Assembly (NCBI GenBank): GCA_937927975.1
Contig: CALEZT010000118.1
Span: forward strand, 30,756 to 94,755
DNA length: 64,000 nt
Source of the DNA: an uncultured Phycisphaerales bacterium
Lineage (GTDB): Bacteria > Planctomycetota > Phycisphaerae > Sedimentisphaerales > Anaerobacaceae
Direction of reading: 5' to 3'
The translations under genes were made by a program, and so were the position numbers. Of this stretch, positions 1 through 7,839 are shown piece by piece (within the stretch, counting starts at the first letter, position 1; each line of letters begins with the position of its first letter). The notes below the pieces were generated by a model that ran no database searches, was not told the origin of the DNA, and saw only the letters and a program-made list of their open reading frames with translations.

Positions 1-1695
1 TGCCCGGTCCTGATCGGCTCGGATGGTTGGGGATGCGACTGGATCGGCGGGATCGACGATGTCAGGATCTACAACCATTGTCTGACCGCAGAGGAGCTCA
101 AGGGGATCCTTGCCGGCGCCGGCGTGGAGTTGGCCAAGGAACCCAGTCCTGAGGACAGAGAGACGGATGTGCTGTGCAGCACCGCCTTGAGCTGGACGGC
201 CGGGCAGTTCGCCGCGACGCACGATGTCTACTTCGGCACGGTCTTTGACGACGTCAACGAAGCCAGCCGGTCCGACTCGAAAGGCGTTCTCGTCAGCCAG
301 GATCAGGCGGACGCCCTGTACCAGCCGGCAGACGCCCTCGAATATGGCAAGACTTACTATTGGCGGGTGGACGAAGTCAACGCAGCCCCCGACAGCACGA
401 TCTTCAAAGGCCTGACCTGGAGCTTCACGGTCGAGCCCTACGCCTACCCGATCAAGAGCGTGACGGCCAAGGCCTCCAGCACGCAGCCGGGCCTGAACGT
501 GCAGAACATCGTCAACGGTGCGGGACTCAACGACCTGGACCAGCATTCGACCGAAGCGACGCAGATGTGGACGAGCACCAACGCCAAGCCGCATTGGGTC
601 CAGTTCGAATTCGCAAAGACCTACAAACTGCATGAGATGTGGGTCTGGAACTCCAACCAGTTGGTCGAGAGCATGATCGGCATGGGAGCCAGGAGCGTCC
701 GAATCGAGTACTCCGTCGATGGACAGACATGGACGCCGCTGGACGATGTGCCGGAGTTCGGCAGGGCAGACGGCACGCCGACCTATACCGCCAACACGAC
801 GGTTGATTTCGGCGGAGCCATGGCGAAGTTCGTCAAGCTCTCGATCGACAGCAACTGGGGCGGCATGGTCGCCCAGGCGGGTCTCAGCGAGGTGCGGTTC
901 TTCCACGTGCCATTGCAGGCCTACAGCCCTGAGCCAGCGGATGGAGTTGCGGACGTCAGCGTCGATGGCGATCTGAGCTGGCGGCCCGGCCGGGACGCGA
1001 CCTCGCACATGGTGTACATCGGCGCCGACAGCGCCGCGGTCGCCGGCGGCGCCGTCTCGGGCCAGAGCGTCAGTGATCGCAGTTACAGTCCCGCAGGCTT
1101 GATCCTCGGGACGAAGTACTTCTGGAAGGTCGATGAAGTCGGTCCCGCAGGAACCACGGCCGGCGACGTCTGGAGCTTCACGACGCAAGCGTTTCTCGTG
1201 GTTGACGACTTCGAAGGCTACACCGACAACATCGACGCCGAAGCGACGATCTGGCACGCCTGGATCGACGGTCTCACCGACGGCAAGAGCGGCTCGCAGG
1301 TCGGGTACACGGAAGCTCCATTCGCCGAGAAGACGATCGTTCATGGCGGCAGGCAGTCGATGCCGCTTCAGTACGGCAACACGTCCTTCGCGTTCTCGGA
1401 GGCCACGACGACCTTCGACTCGGTCCAGGACTGGACCGCCCACGGCGTCAAGACCCTGGCGGTCTGGTTCGCCGGCGCCGCGGACAACGGCGGGCAATTG
1501 TACGCGAAGATCAACGGGGTGAAGGTTGCCTACGACGGTGCCCCGGCAGACCTGGCCAGCGCAGAATGGCGTGCATGGAGCATCGATCTGTCCAAAGTCA
1601 GCGGCGTCAAGCAGGTCCGCACGTTGACGATCGGCGTCGAGGGCTCGGGAGCCAAGGGAGTCTTGTACTTCGACGACATCCGGCTCCTGCCGTAG
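1..1695 (+). CDS. LamG / F5/8-type C (discoidin) secreted protein, 5' truncated by window edge
   Basis: The reading frame is open from base 1, so the true start lies upstream of the window. The first ~40 codons read as the end of a LamG (concanavalin-like) domain (…DDVRIYNHCLTAEEL). A fibronectin-like module with the motif VYFGT follows, then a discoidin (F5/8 C) domain around 450-910 (HEMWVWNSNQ, LSEVRFFHVP), a second fibronectin-like module (MVYIGADS) and a C-terminal beta-sandwich beginning DDFEGYTDN. The same module order occurs in the 997-aa protein at 54816-57809, so the two are paralogues; this copy ends before the second LamG domain seen there. Such proteins are normally secreted and bind polysaccharide, but no catalytic motif is visible. 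A hairpin follows the stop. Confidence 0.85.
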   Translation, partial: CPVLIGSDGWGCDWIGGIDDVRIYNHCLTAEELKGILAGAGVELAKEPSPEDRETDVLCSTALSWTAGQFAATHDVYFGTVFDDVNEASRSDSKGVLVSQDQADALYQPADALEYGKTYYWRVDEVNAAPDSTIFKGLTWSFTVEPYAYPIKSVTAKASSTQPGLNVQNIVNGAGLNDLDQHSTEATQMWTSTNAKPHWVQFEFAKTYKLHEMWVWNSNQLVESMIGMGARSVRIEYSVDGQTWTPLDDVPEFGRADGTPTYTANTTVDFGGAMAKFVKLSIDSNWGGMVAQAGLSEVRFFHVPLQAYSPEPADGVADVSVDGDLSWRPGRDATSHMVYIGADSAAVAGGAVSGQSVSDRSYSPAGLILGTKYFWKVDEVGPAGTTAGDVWSFTTQAFLVVDDFEGYTDNIDAEATIWHAWIDGLTDGKSGSQVGYTEAPFAEKTIVHGGRQSMPLQYGNTSFAFSEATTTFDSVQDWTAHGVKTLAVWFAGAADNGGQLYAKINGVKVAYDGAPADLASAEWRAWSIDLSKVSGVKQVRTLTIGVEGSGAKGVLYFDDIRLLP

Positions 1696-1741
1696 TCGCT
1701 TCTTCTCGTCGAAGCGAAGTTGCCTGTGTTGAGTACGAAAT

Positions 1742-1783
1742 GATGCCGGCAGCCTAAGCTGCAAGAGCTTGGCTGCCGGCATC
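1742..1783. terminator. Bidirectional hairpin terminator between convergent genes
   Basis: A 13-bp perfect stem, GATGCCGGCAGCC (1742-1754) with GGCTGCCGGCATC (1771-1783). The loop contains a further AAGCT/AGCTT pairing. It lies between the stops of the LamG gene (plus) and the oxidoreductase operon (minus), so it can serve both. Confidence 0.6.
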
Positions 1784-1808
1784 CTCTATGGACACGTCGA
1801 TGATGCGG

Positions 1809-2372
1809 CTATGTCTGCTGGAGAGCGTACTGGGCTCCTCGGCGAAGGGCCTCTGCATTCATGGGGATTGTCTTGCGGTGACGTTCGGCCAGCACGTCGG
1901 GCAGGGCCTCGGCCGCCTGCTGGGGGTTGAGAAAACCCCGCTTGCCCAGGTACGCGCCGAGCATGACCATGTTGGCGCTCTTGGGAGAGCCCGCTTCGAT
2001 GGCGAGTTCCTCGGCCGGCACGCCGACGATTTCGATGCCGTCGGGGACCGAGTGCAGGCTCTGGATCAGCGAGCTGTTGAAAATGAGCAGGCCGCCGGGT
2101 TTGAGGCGCGGTGCAAACTTGCTGAGAGACGCCTTGTTGCAGATTACCAGGGAGTTCGGCGCGCCGACGATGGGGCAGGCGATCGGCCGGTTGGAGACGA
2201 CCACCATGCAGTTGGCTGTTCCACCGCGGACTTCGGCCCCGTAGGAGGGCATGTACGTCACCTCCAGGCCGGCCCGCATGGCCGTCTGCGCCAGAAGCTT
2301 GCCCGCCAGGACGATCCCCTGGCCGCCGAAACCGGCCAGGACCATTTCTTCATACAGGTAGTCCGTTGCCAT
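1809..2372 (-). CDS. 2-oxoacid:ferredoxin oxidoreductase gamma subunit
   Basis: 187 aa, the usual size for a separate gamma subunit of the pyruvate/ketoisovalerate/2-oxoglutarate:ferredoxin oxidoreductase family. The N-terminal motif GFGGQGIVLAGKLLAQ is the family hallmark, and MPSYGAEVRGGTANC follows. The subunit takes part in CoA-dependent oxidative decarboxylation of 2-oxoacids with ferredoxin as acceptor. The ATG overlaps the TAA of the beta subunit by one base (TAATG), implying translational coupling, and it is the last gene of the operon. The substrate (branched-chain oxoacids or 2-oxoglutarate) cannot be fixed from sequence. Confidence 0.92.
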   Translation of the reverse strand: MATDYLYEEMVLAGFGGQGIVLAGKLLAQTAMRAGLEVTYMPSYGAEVRGGTANCMVVVSNRPIACPIVGAPNSLVICNKASLSKFAPRLKPGGLLIFNSSLIQSLHSVPDGIEIVGVPAEELAIEAGSPKSANMVMLGAYLGKRGFLNPQQAAEALPDVLAERHRKTIPMNAEALRRGAQYALQQT

Positions 2373-3130
2373 TATCCTTTCATCCGTCCGATCGGGAAGA
2401 CCTTGCTCATGTGGTCCTCGATCCATTTCATCGCGTCGCCGGGGGCCATCCGCCAGTACGTCGGGCAGGGGGACAGGACTTCCACGAGCGAGAGTCCTTG
2501 AGCCCCCTGGACCTGTAGCTCGAAGGCGTGTTTGATCGCGGCCTTGGTCTGCTGGATTCGAGGCACGCTGCTCAGGGCGCACCGCTCCACATACACCGCC
2601 CCCGGAAGCAGGGCCATGATCTCCGAGATCTGCAGGGGGAATCCCTGGCCGTTGGATTGACGGCCCTGGGGCGTCGTCGCGGTGACTTGTCCCAGCATGG
2701 TGGTGGGGGCCATCTGGCCGCCGGTCATGCCGAAGACCGCGTTGTTGATGAAGACCACCGTGAGCTGTTCGGCCCGGTGGGCGGCGTGGATGATCTCCGC
2801 GGTGCCGATGGCCGCCAGATCGCCGTCGCCCTGATACGAGAAGACGATCTTGTCGGGATTCGTTCGCTTCATGCCGGTGGCGACGGCGGGGGCCCGACCG
2901 TGGGCGACTTCGATCATGTCCACGTCGAGGTAATTGTACATCAGGACCGCACAGCCGACCGGAGCGATTCCGATCGTGCGATCCCGGATGCCGAGCTCGT
3001 CGATCACTTCCGCGACGAGGCGGTGGGCGATGCCATGGCCGCAGCCCGGACAATAGTGCGTCGGGCAGTCCTTCAGGACGGAGGTCCGCTTGAATACCAT
3101 TTTCATAGTCGCTTGTGCCATCACTTCCAT
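2372..3130 (-). CDS. 2-oxoacid:ferredoxin oxidoreductase beta subunit (TPP-binding)
   Basis: 252 aa from the chosen start. The beta subunit binds thiamine pyrophosphate. HYCPGCGHG near the N-terminus and GDGDLAAIG followed by FINNAVFGMTGGQ form the TPP/Mg signature. The sequence resembles the beta chains encoded beside VorB-type alpha chains. The reading frame stays open upstream into the alpha gene, but family alignment begins at about MKMVFKR, so ATG 3130 (or ATG 3121, nine bases in) is preferred. It starts 22 bases after the alpha stop. The enzyme is cytoplasmic and oxygen sensitive in known relatives, which suggests anaerobic or fermentative metabolism. Confidence 0.92.
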   Translation of the reverse strand: MEVMAQATMKMVFKRTSVLKDCPTHYCPGCGHGIAHRLVAEVIDELGIRDRTIGIAPVGCAVLMYNYLDVDMIEVAHGRAPAVATGMKRTNPDKIVFSYQGDGDLAAIGTAEIIHAAHRAEQLTVVFINNAVFGMTGGQMAPTTMLGQVTATTPQGRQSNGQGFPLQISEIMALLPGAVYVERCALSSVPRIQQTKAAIKHAFELQVQGAQGLSLVEVLSPCPTYWRMAPGDAMKWIEDHMSKVFPIGRMKG

Positions 3131-3152
3131 GCCTGTTCTGCGTTGGCCGCGG

Positions 3153-4226
3153 TCAGGCCTGTTCTTGTTTGCTGTTGACCGTGAGTTGTCGAATCCTGTC
3201 CAGGATCTCGTCGACGGTCGGGATGCCGCCGCCCGGTCGGCCGTGAAGCAGGACAGGGGCTTTGCCCGCAACCGCGAGCTTCACGTCCTCGACCATCTGG
3301 CCCGCGCTCATTTCCACAGTCAGGAAGATCGGAAATCGCTCCGCGGCCCGGCTGATCTGCTCCGAAGGGAACGGCCAGAGGGTGATCGGCCGGATCAGGC
3401 CGGCGGGGATGCCCTCGTCCCGGGCTCGGTCCACCGCGGACCTGACGATCCGGGCCGCGACTCCGTACGCGATCGTCACGATCTCCGCGTCGTCCACGCG
3501 GTACTCTTCACAGAGGACCTCCTGCTTCTGGATCTGTCGGTATCGGGCCTGGAGCTTGTTGTTGTGGGCTTCGAGCGCTCCGTCGGCCAGCCACAGCGAG
3601 CGGACGATGTTCTGAGGCCTGTCTTTGGCGCCCGTCAGGGCCCACTCCTTGGCCGGCAATTCCCGGCGGGGCTTGGGCTCCAGCGAGATCGGCTCCATCA
3701 TCTGTCCGAGCACGCCGTCCGCAAGGATCATCACCGTGATCAAATACTGGTCGGCCAGGTCGAACGCCAGGGGCATGCAGTCGGCCATCTCCTGCACGCT
3801 GGCCGGGCCCAGCACGATGGATCGATAATCTCCATGCCCGCCGCCGCGAGTGGCCTGGAAGTAGTCCGCCTGGGAAGGGGCGATGTTCCCGAGTCCGGGC
3901 CCGCCGCGCATGACGTTGATCACGACCGCCGGCAGTTCCGCCCCGGCCATGTAGCTGAGGCCCTCCTGCATCAGGCTGACGCCGGGACTGGAGGAACTGG
4001 TCATCGCGCGCTTTCCGGTCGCGGAGGCCCCGAAGACCATGTTGATGGCCGCCAGCTCGCTTTCGCTCTGAATGAACACCCTGCCCTCCTCGGGCATTCG
4101 CCTGGCCATATAGGCGGAGATTTCGTTCTGCGGCGTGATCGGGTAGCCGAAATAGGCGTCGCAGCCGGCGATGATCGCCGCTTCCGCCATCGCCTCATTC
4201 CCGCACATCAGAATCCGTTCGTTCAC
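3153..4226 (-). CDS. vorB: 3-methyl-2-oxobutanoate/2-oxoglutarate:ferredoxin oxidoreductase alpha subunit (VorB-like)
   Basis: 357 aa. Starts like VorB proteins (ERILMCGNEAMAEAAIIAGC, then YFGYPITPQNEI) and carries TSSSSPGVSLMQEG, INVMRGGPGLGNI and ADGVLGQMMEP, all typical of the alpha chain. The chosen start is GTG 4226, preceded by AGAGGAAAG as ribosome-binding site; longer in-frame extensions read through the remnant described next and are not VorB-like. The GTG overlaps the TGA of that remnant (GTGA). VorB is known for valine-derived oxoacids and KorA for 2-oxoglutarate; sequence alone does not separate them reliably. Confidence 0.9.
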   Translation of the reverse strand: MNERILMCGNEAMAEAAIIAGCDAYFGYPITPQNEISAYMARRMPEEGRVFIQSESELAAINMVFGASATGKRAMTSSSSPGVSLMQEGLSYMAGAELPAVVINVMRGGPGLGNIAPSQADYFQATRGGGHGDYRSIVLGPASVQEMADCMPLAFDLADQYLITVMILADGVLGQMMEPISLEPKPRRELPAKEWALTGAKDRPQNIVRSLWLADGALEAHNNKLQARYRQIQKQEVLCEEYRVDDAEIVTIAYGVAARIVRSAVDRARDEGIPAGLIRPITLWPFPSEQISRAAERFPIFLTVEMSAGQMVEDVKLAVAGKAPVLLHGRPGGGIPTVDEILDRIRQLTVNSKQEQA

Positions 4227-4461
4227 GTTCTTTCCTCTTGCTCCATCCATCGATCGAGGTAGCTCTTCACCTTCTCCACGAAATCCCGTGCCGTGTTCAG
4301 CAGGTCCTCTGCCTCTTCCCGAGCACGTCAACATCTGAGTCCTTTGTCGCCTCGCCCCTGGCGTACGAGCCGTAGAGGATGACCCGCCTGATGCTCTCGC
4401 CGTAAGTCTCATGCAGATGAGCCTTTACGCGATCCACCAAACGTTTCGCCTTCGGGTCCAT
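4223..4461 (-). pseudogene. Deleted HEPN/MNT toxin-antitoxin remnant (MNT N-terminus joined to HEPN C-terminus)
   Basis: From ATG 4461 the minus strand encodes a 54-aa peptide whose first 47 residues match the N-terminus of MNT-type nucleotidyltransferase antitoxins, including YGSYARGEATKDSDVDVL (GSxARGxAxxxSDxD). The frame then runs into GKRQRTC and a TGA at 4297-4299. In another frame, from about 4330 to 4223, the sequence reads AREEAEDLLNTARDFVEKV and continues KSYLDRW, like the last helix of HEPN toxins. The simplest reading is that a deletion removed the MNT C-terminus and most of the HEPN gene. The remnant starts 4 bases after the ferredoxin subunit stop and its final TGA overlaps the alpha-subunit GTG. 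The MNT motif is clear; the HEPN tail is short and less certain. Confidence 0.65.
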
Positions 4462-4465
4462 GCTT

Positions 4466-4744
4466 TCACCAGTTCTCCTGGACGGGATGTTCAGTGCTCT
4501 TCCTGATGGCTGCGGCTACGTCGCGGATGCGGCTGGCTTCTTCGCGGGAGACTTCGATGACCCCCTCCGGGCAAATGATCGCACATCGGCTGCACCCGGT
4601 GCAGTCGGCGTTTCTGGCAATCGCGGGATAGTACCCGTTCTTGTTCGATTCCGTCGAAATTTCGATGCTGTGTTTCGGGCAGACCGCCACGCAAAGACCG
4701 CAGCCCTTGCATCGTTCTGCGTCGATGACCACTTTGCCTGCCAT
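4466..4744 (-). CDS. 2-oxoacid:ferredoxin oxidoreductase delta (2x[4Fe-4S] ferredoxin) subunit
   Basis: 92 aa with two bacterial-ferredoxin motifs, CKGCGLCVAVCP and CTGCSRCAIICP, each able to hold a [4Fe-4S] cluster. This is the usual delta subunit that passes electrons from the TPP subunit to ferredoxin, and it is the first gene of the minus-strand operon delta - remnant - alpha - beta - gamma. The ATG follows AGGAA. No strong promoter was recognised in the 350 bases upstream. Confidence 0.92.
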   Translation of the reverse strand: MAGKVVIDAERCKGCGLCVAVCPKHSIEISTESNKNGYYPAIARNADCTGCSRCAIICPEGVIEVSREEASRIRDVAAAIRKSTEHPVQENW

Positions 4745-5043
4745 TTCCTACGTCCCTGGCACTTGTCCAACCCTAAAATTCGCCCGGACGACCAAACGTG
4801 ACGGGCCGCGCCTCTCCGTTCCATCTGCATCATGAATATGCTAACAGTCTGCTTCCGCACTGTAAAGAACAAAACGAGTCCATCCCGGCAGTGGGATCGT
4901 CCGTGGGCGGCGCCTGCGGGATTCGCCGCAAGTGCTTGATCCTACTGAGATTACGCGGCGTGTGGCGATGGCGTGCGAAGCTGAAGTGGCGGACGGCTGG
5001 TCGCACGCGGACAGTGGGGAGCTGAGGTGTGCGTAAACGAAGA
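4745..5043. other. Intergenic region upstream of the oxidoreductase operon
   Basis: About 300 bases between the ferredoxin subunit start and the terminator of the next minus-strand gene. Short open frames exist on both strands but show no recognisable protein. The operon promoter is probably here, but no convincing -35/-10 pair was seen. Confidence 0.4.
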
Positions 5044-5073
5044 AGGACGGGGTCCCATGGGGAGCCCCGTCCT
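5044..5073 (-). terminator. Hairpin terminator of the PEP-CTERM gene
   Basis: Inverted repeat AGGACGGGG (5044-5052) / CCCCGTCCT (5065-5073) just past the stop of the minus-strand gene ending at 5095. In the minus direction it is followed by a T-rich stretch (TTCTTCGTTT), fitting intrinsic termination. Confidence 0.6.
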
Positions 5074-5094
5074 TTGGTTCGATAAGAAGGAAGA

Positions 5095-5601
5095 TCAGAG
5101 TGCTCTCTTCCTGCGGAGCCAGTTCACCAGGCCGGCACCGAGGCTGCCGAGCAGAATCGCTCCCGGAGCGGGAACCGCCGGGCAAGGAGCGCTCGTCAGT
5201 TGGGTATAGAAACCGGCGGCACTGAAACCTGCTCCACCGTCCCCTTGAATCGTCAGCTCATGGGAGCCGATGGCCAAAAGGATCTCTCCACCCGAGTAGC
5301 TGGGATCCAGCCATTGCGACTCCCCCGGATCGCCGAAGCCGGTCGGCATGCCGGCGTAGGGGGCGCTGGTCGTCAGGATGAGCGAGCCAAAATCGTACAC
5401 GGAGTAATTGTCGCCCACCACGAAAGCATCGGTAATCCTGAAACAGGCGGGGCTCGTCAGGCTGAAAACGTACGGCGAACCGACTGAGTCGGCGAAAGAC
5501 AGATCGACCTGATCATAACTCCAGCCTGCGTCCAGGACCGGCGCTGCCGAAGCCGTACCGGCAATCATTGCGAACAAACAGAGAACCGCTACTTTCTTCA
5601 T
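5095..5601 (-). CDS. PEP-CTERM sorting domain protein
   Basis: 168 aa. N-terminal signal peptide (MKKVAVLCLFAMIAGTASAA), a short beta-rich body, and a C-terminal VPAPGAILLGSLGAG followed by a hydrophobic stretch and RRKRAL. That is the PEP-CTERM arrangement (here VPAP), recognised by exosortase and linked to exopolysaccharide-producing Gram-negatives. Three ATGs stand in a row (5607, 5604, 5601). The ribosome-binding site GAGGAG directly abuts the first, so the third is chosen for normal spacing. The body function is unknown. No exosortase gene is in the window. Confidence 0.85.
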   Translation of the reverse strand: MKKVAVLCLFAMIAGTASAAPVLDAGWSYDQVDLSFADSVGSPYVFSLTSPACFRITDAFVVGDNYSVYDFGSLILTTSAPYAGMPTGFGDPGESQWLDPSYSGGEILLAIGSHELTIQGDGGAGFSAAGFYTQLTSAPCPAVPAPGAILLGSLGAGLVNWLRRKRAL

Positions 5602-5794
5602 CATCATCTCCTCAAAAAACCTTGACAGAACGATTCATCCGGCCCAACTGGCGACGTGCAACAGAGCTGCCAGGGCCATTACAATCTTTCGGGTTTGCCC
5701 GCCCCAAGCGGTGTTCTTCGAAAGGCCTCTTCTTCGTTCACTGATGTCTCGAACGGCCCCCGATCCCAAGTCTCTTCCATGAATGATAAAGCGA

Positions 5795-5823
5795 ATTCTA
5801 TCATTTCGGTGTCCCTTTGTCAA
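5795..5823 (-). promoter_or_regulatory. Sigma-70-type promoter of the PEP-CTERM gene
   Basis: On the minus strand TTGACA (5823-5818), 17 bases, then TAGAAT (5800-5795). The -35 is perfect and the -10 differs from consensus at one position. Transcription would start near 5788 and leave a leader of about 185 bases before the ATG at 5601. Confidence 0.6.
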
Positions 5824-6134
5824 GAGTAAACTGACGCAAGATCAAAGAGAACGCGTGTCGGGCCGATAATCCAGCGGATGCGATTGCGGTCTTCGAGACG
5901 AAACTGCGACTTGTCGGTCCGCTGTTTTTGTGCTTGAATTGTGCGACATGAAGAGCCTACTGTTTAGCTCGACCGATCTCGCGGGGTTCACCCCGGTCTC
6001 ATTTGGAGTCAGTCACACACATGCACAACGCAACCATCGGAAAACCTCGGATGAAGCTCAACGGAAACAGAATGCGTATGCAGCACCTACCACTGCGACG
6101 TCCTCGATCGAGTGATGGGCGACGTACAGACAGG
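5824..6134. other. Intergenic region between divergent genes
   Basis: About 310 bases between the PEP-CTERM promoter and the isochorismatase-ThuA gene. In-frame ATGs at 6003 and 6051 could extend the latter, but the added residues are basic and do not look like a signal peptide. Nothing else recognised. Confidence 0.35.
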
Positions 6135-7688
6135 ATGGACCGCGCACTTTGTGTCGTGATTGCCCTGCTGATTCTTGCTTGCGGGCAGGCTCTGGCGGGA
6201 CAGACTCTCTCGGTTCCCCTGCGAAGCCGGGTTGCGATCCCCGATGCGCAGGGGCAGTTTCGCGTCGTCTACGAGAGCCGTCAGTGGGACCCCTGCGAGA
6301 CGGCCATTATCATCTGCGACATGTGGGACCAGCACTGGTGCAAAGGAGCGACCGAGCGGGTAGGTGAACTGGCCCCGATGGTGAATCGAGTAGTCTGCGC
6401 CGCACGGGACAAGGGCGTGCTGATTGTCCACGCCCCCAGCGGCGTCATCGACCACTACAAGGACCACCCGGCCCGCCGAAGGGCCATGCAGGCTCCCAAC
6501 GCCACGAATCTGCCCCCTGGCATCCGCTCCTGGCGCCAGTGGAAGGACGACGCAGAGAGGTCCGCCGGCTACCCCATCGACCACTCCGACGGCGGCTGCG
6601 ATTGTCAGCCCGCTTGCCAGGTGGCTTCGCCCTGGACGAGCCAGATCGGCATCATCGAAATCGAGGATCAGGATGCGATCAGCGATTCCGGCGTGGAGGT
6701 CTGGAATCTGCTGGAGGCGAGAGGCATCGAGAACGTGATCCTGATGGGAGTGCACACGAACATGTGCGTGCTCGGCAGGCCGTTCGGGCTCCGCAATCTG
6801 GCGAGCGCCGGAAAGAATGTGGTCCTGATGCGTGACCTGACGGACACCATGTACAATTCCCGAAAGTCGCCCCAGGTGAGCCATTTCACCGGCACGGACC
6901 TGGTCGTCGAGCACGTCGAGCAGTACGTTTGCCCCACGACCACATCGAACGCCTTCACAGGCGAGCCAGCGTTTCGATTCAAGGAGGACAAAAGACCCTT
7001 GGTGGTGTTCCTCTCGGCGGAGAACGAATACAAGGCCGCTGAGACGTTGCCCCAGTTCGCTCGTGAACTCGAACTCAAGCACGGCCTGGATTGCGAGATC
7101 CTCCAGGCCAGCACCGAATCAAGGGGCGATGCGATCCACACCATCAGCGGAACGGAGATCCTCAGCGACGCCGACCTGGTCGTGGTCTACGCGAGGCGCA
7201 GGGGATTCCCAGCCGAGCAGATGAAGCACCTGCGGGAGTTCCTCGATCGCGGCGGACCTCTGATCGGGCTTCGCACAGCCAGTCACGCCTTCGATTCGCG
7301 AGGCGCAGCGCCGAAGGGCCGCGACGAATGGCCCAGATTCGACGCGGAGGTCCTCGGCGGCAATTATCGTGGTCACTATGCCGCCGGTCCTGTGGCGACG
7401 ATCACGGCCGCCGCTGGTGCGACGGATCATCCGATTCTCAAGGGCGTCGAGTTGCCGCTCCTGAGCAATGGCTCGCTCTATCGGCCCAGTCCGCTGGCCG
7501 CCGGCACGCAGTTGCTTCTGGTCGGCACGATCCCGGATCAACCGCCCGAGCCGGCTGCCTGGACGAATCGCTACAAGAACTCGCGGGTGTTCTACACCTC
7601 GCTCGGTCATCCGGATGATTTCAAAGATTCGCAGTTTCGCAAGCTGCTGGTCAATACGGTTTTCTGGGCGATGGGCAAGAGCGAATAG
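6135..7688 (+). CDS. Secreted isochorismatase-family hydrolase fused to a ThuA-like domain
   Basis: 517 aa from ATG 6135, chosen because MDRALCVVIALLILACGQ begins a signal peptide; upstream ATGs at 6003 and 6051 are alternatives. Residues ~45-270 are isochorismatase/cysteine-hydrolase-like: the Asp of IICDMWDQHW and the Cys of GVHTNMCVLG fit the Asp-Lys-Cys triad. Residues ~285-515 are ThuA-like (class I amidotransferase fold): YKAAETLPQFA near the start, LREFLDRGGPLIGLRTASHAF, and a C-terminal RVFYTSLGHPDDF. ThuA domains are linked to sugar metabolism; the substrate here is unknown. Both domains appear complete. Confidence 0.85.
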   Translation: MDRALCVVIALLILACGQALAGQTLSVPLRSRVAIPDAQGQFRVVYESRQWDPCETAIIICDMWDQHWCKGATERVGELAPMVNRVVCAARDKGVLIVHAPSGVIDHYKDHPARRRAMQAPNATNLPPGIRSWRQWKDDAERSAGYPIDHSDGGCDCQPACQVASPWTSQIGIIEIEDQDAISDSGVEVWNLLEARGIENVILMGVHTNMCVLGRPFGLRNLASAGKNVVLMRDLTDTMYNSRKSPQVSHFTGTDLVVEHVEQYVCPTTTSNAFTGEPAFRFKEDKRPLVVFLSAENEYKAAETLPQFARELELKHGLDCEILQASTESRGDAIHTISGTEILSDADLVVVYARRRGFPAEQMKHLREFLDRGGPLIGLRTASHAFDSRGAAPKGRDEWPRFDAEVLGGNYRGHYAAGPVATITAAAGATDHPILKGVELPLLSNGSLYRPSPLAAGTQLLLVGTIPDQPPEPAAWTNRYKNSRVFYTSLGHPDDFKDSQFRKLLVNTVFWAMGKSE

Positions 7689-7693
7689 GACTC

Positions 7694-7734
7694 ATAGGAC
7701 GCGAGCCTGACCGGGGGATTGGCTCGCGTCCTAT
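7694..7734 (+). terminator. Hairpin terminator after the isochorismatase-ThuA gene
   Basis: A 14-bp perfect stem, ATAGGACGCGAGCC (7694-7707) with GGCTCGCGTCCTAT (7721-7734), directly after the stop. It may be part of a repeat unit, because three near-copies of a GTCCCAT-containing 9-mer follow immediately. Confidence 0.5.
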
Positions 7735-7735
7735 A

Positions 7736-7762
7736 GGTCCCATAAGTCCCATTCGTCCCATT
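7736..7762. repeat. Tandem 9-bp repeat (three GTCCCAT units)
   Basis: Three near-copies of a 9-mer containing GTCCCAT run head to tail. On the minus strand a frame reads NGT-NGT-YGT-YRT, a composition seen repeatedly in predicted proteins of repeat-rich planctomycete genomes. It is probably a short dispersed repeat and not a coding sequence. Confidence 0.5.
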
Positions 7763-7839
7763 GCGGCTTTTTTCTTTCGACCTTGTCAACCGTCTCGCTA
7801 CGATGCTCGTCTAAGGGAGTAGTTGGAGTCGTGGCCTTG

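Noticed and set aside
7736..7762. CRISPR-like tandem repeat
   Set aside because: Units are 9 bp with no spacers; no cas genes in the window.
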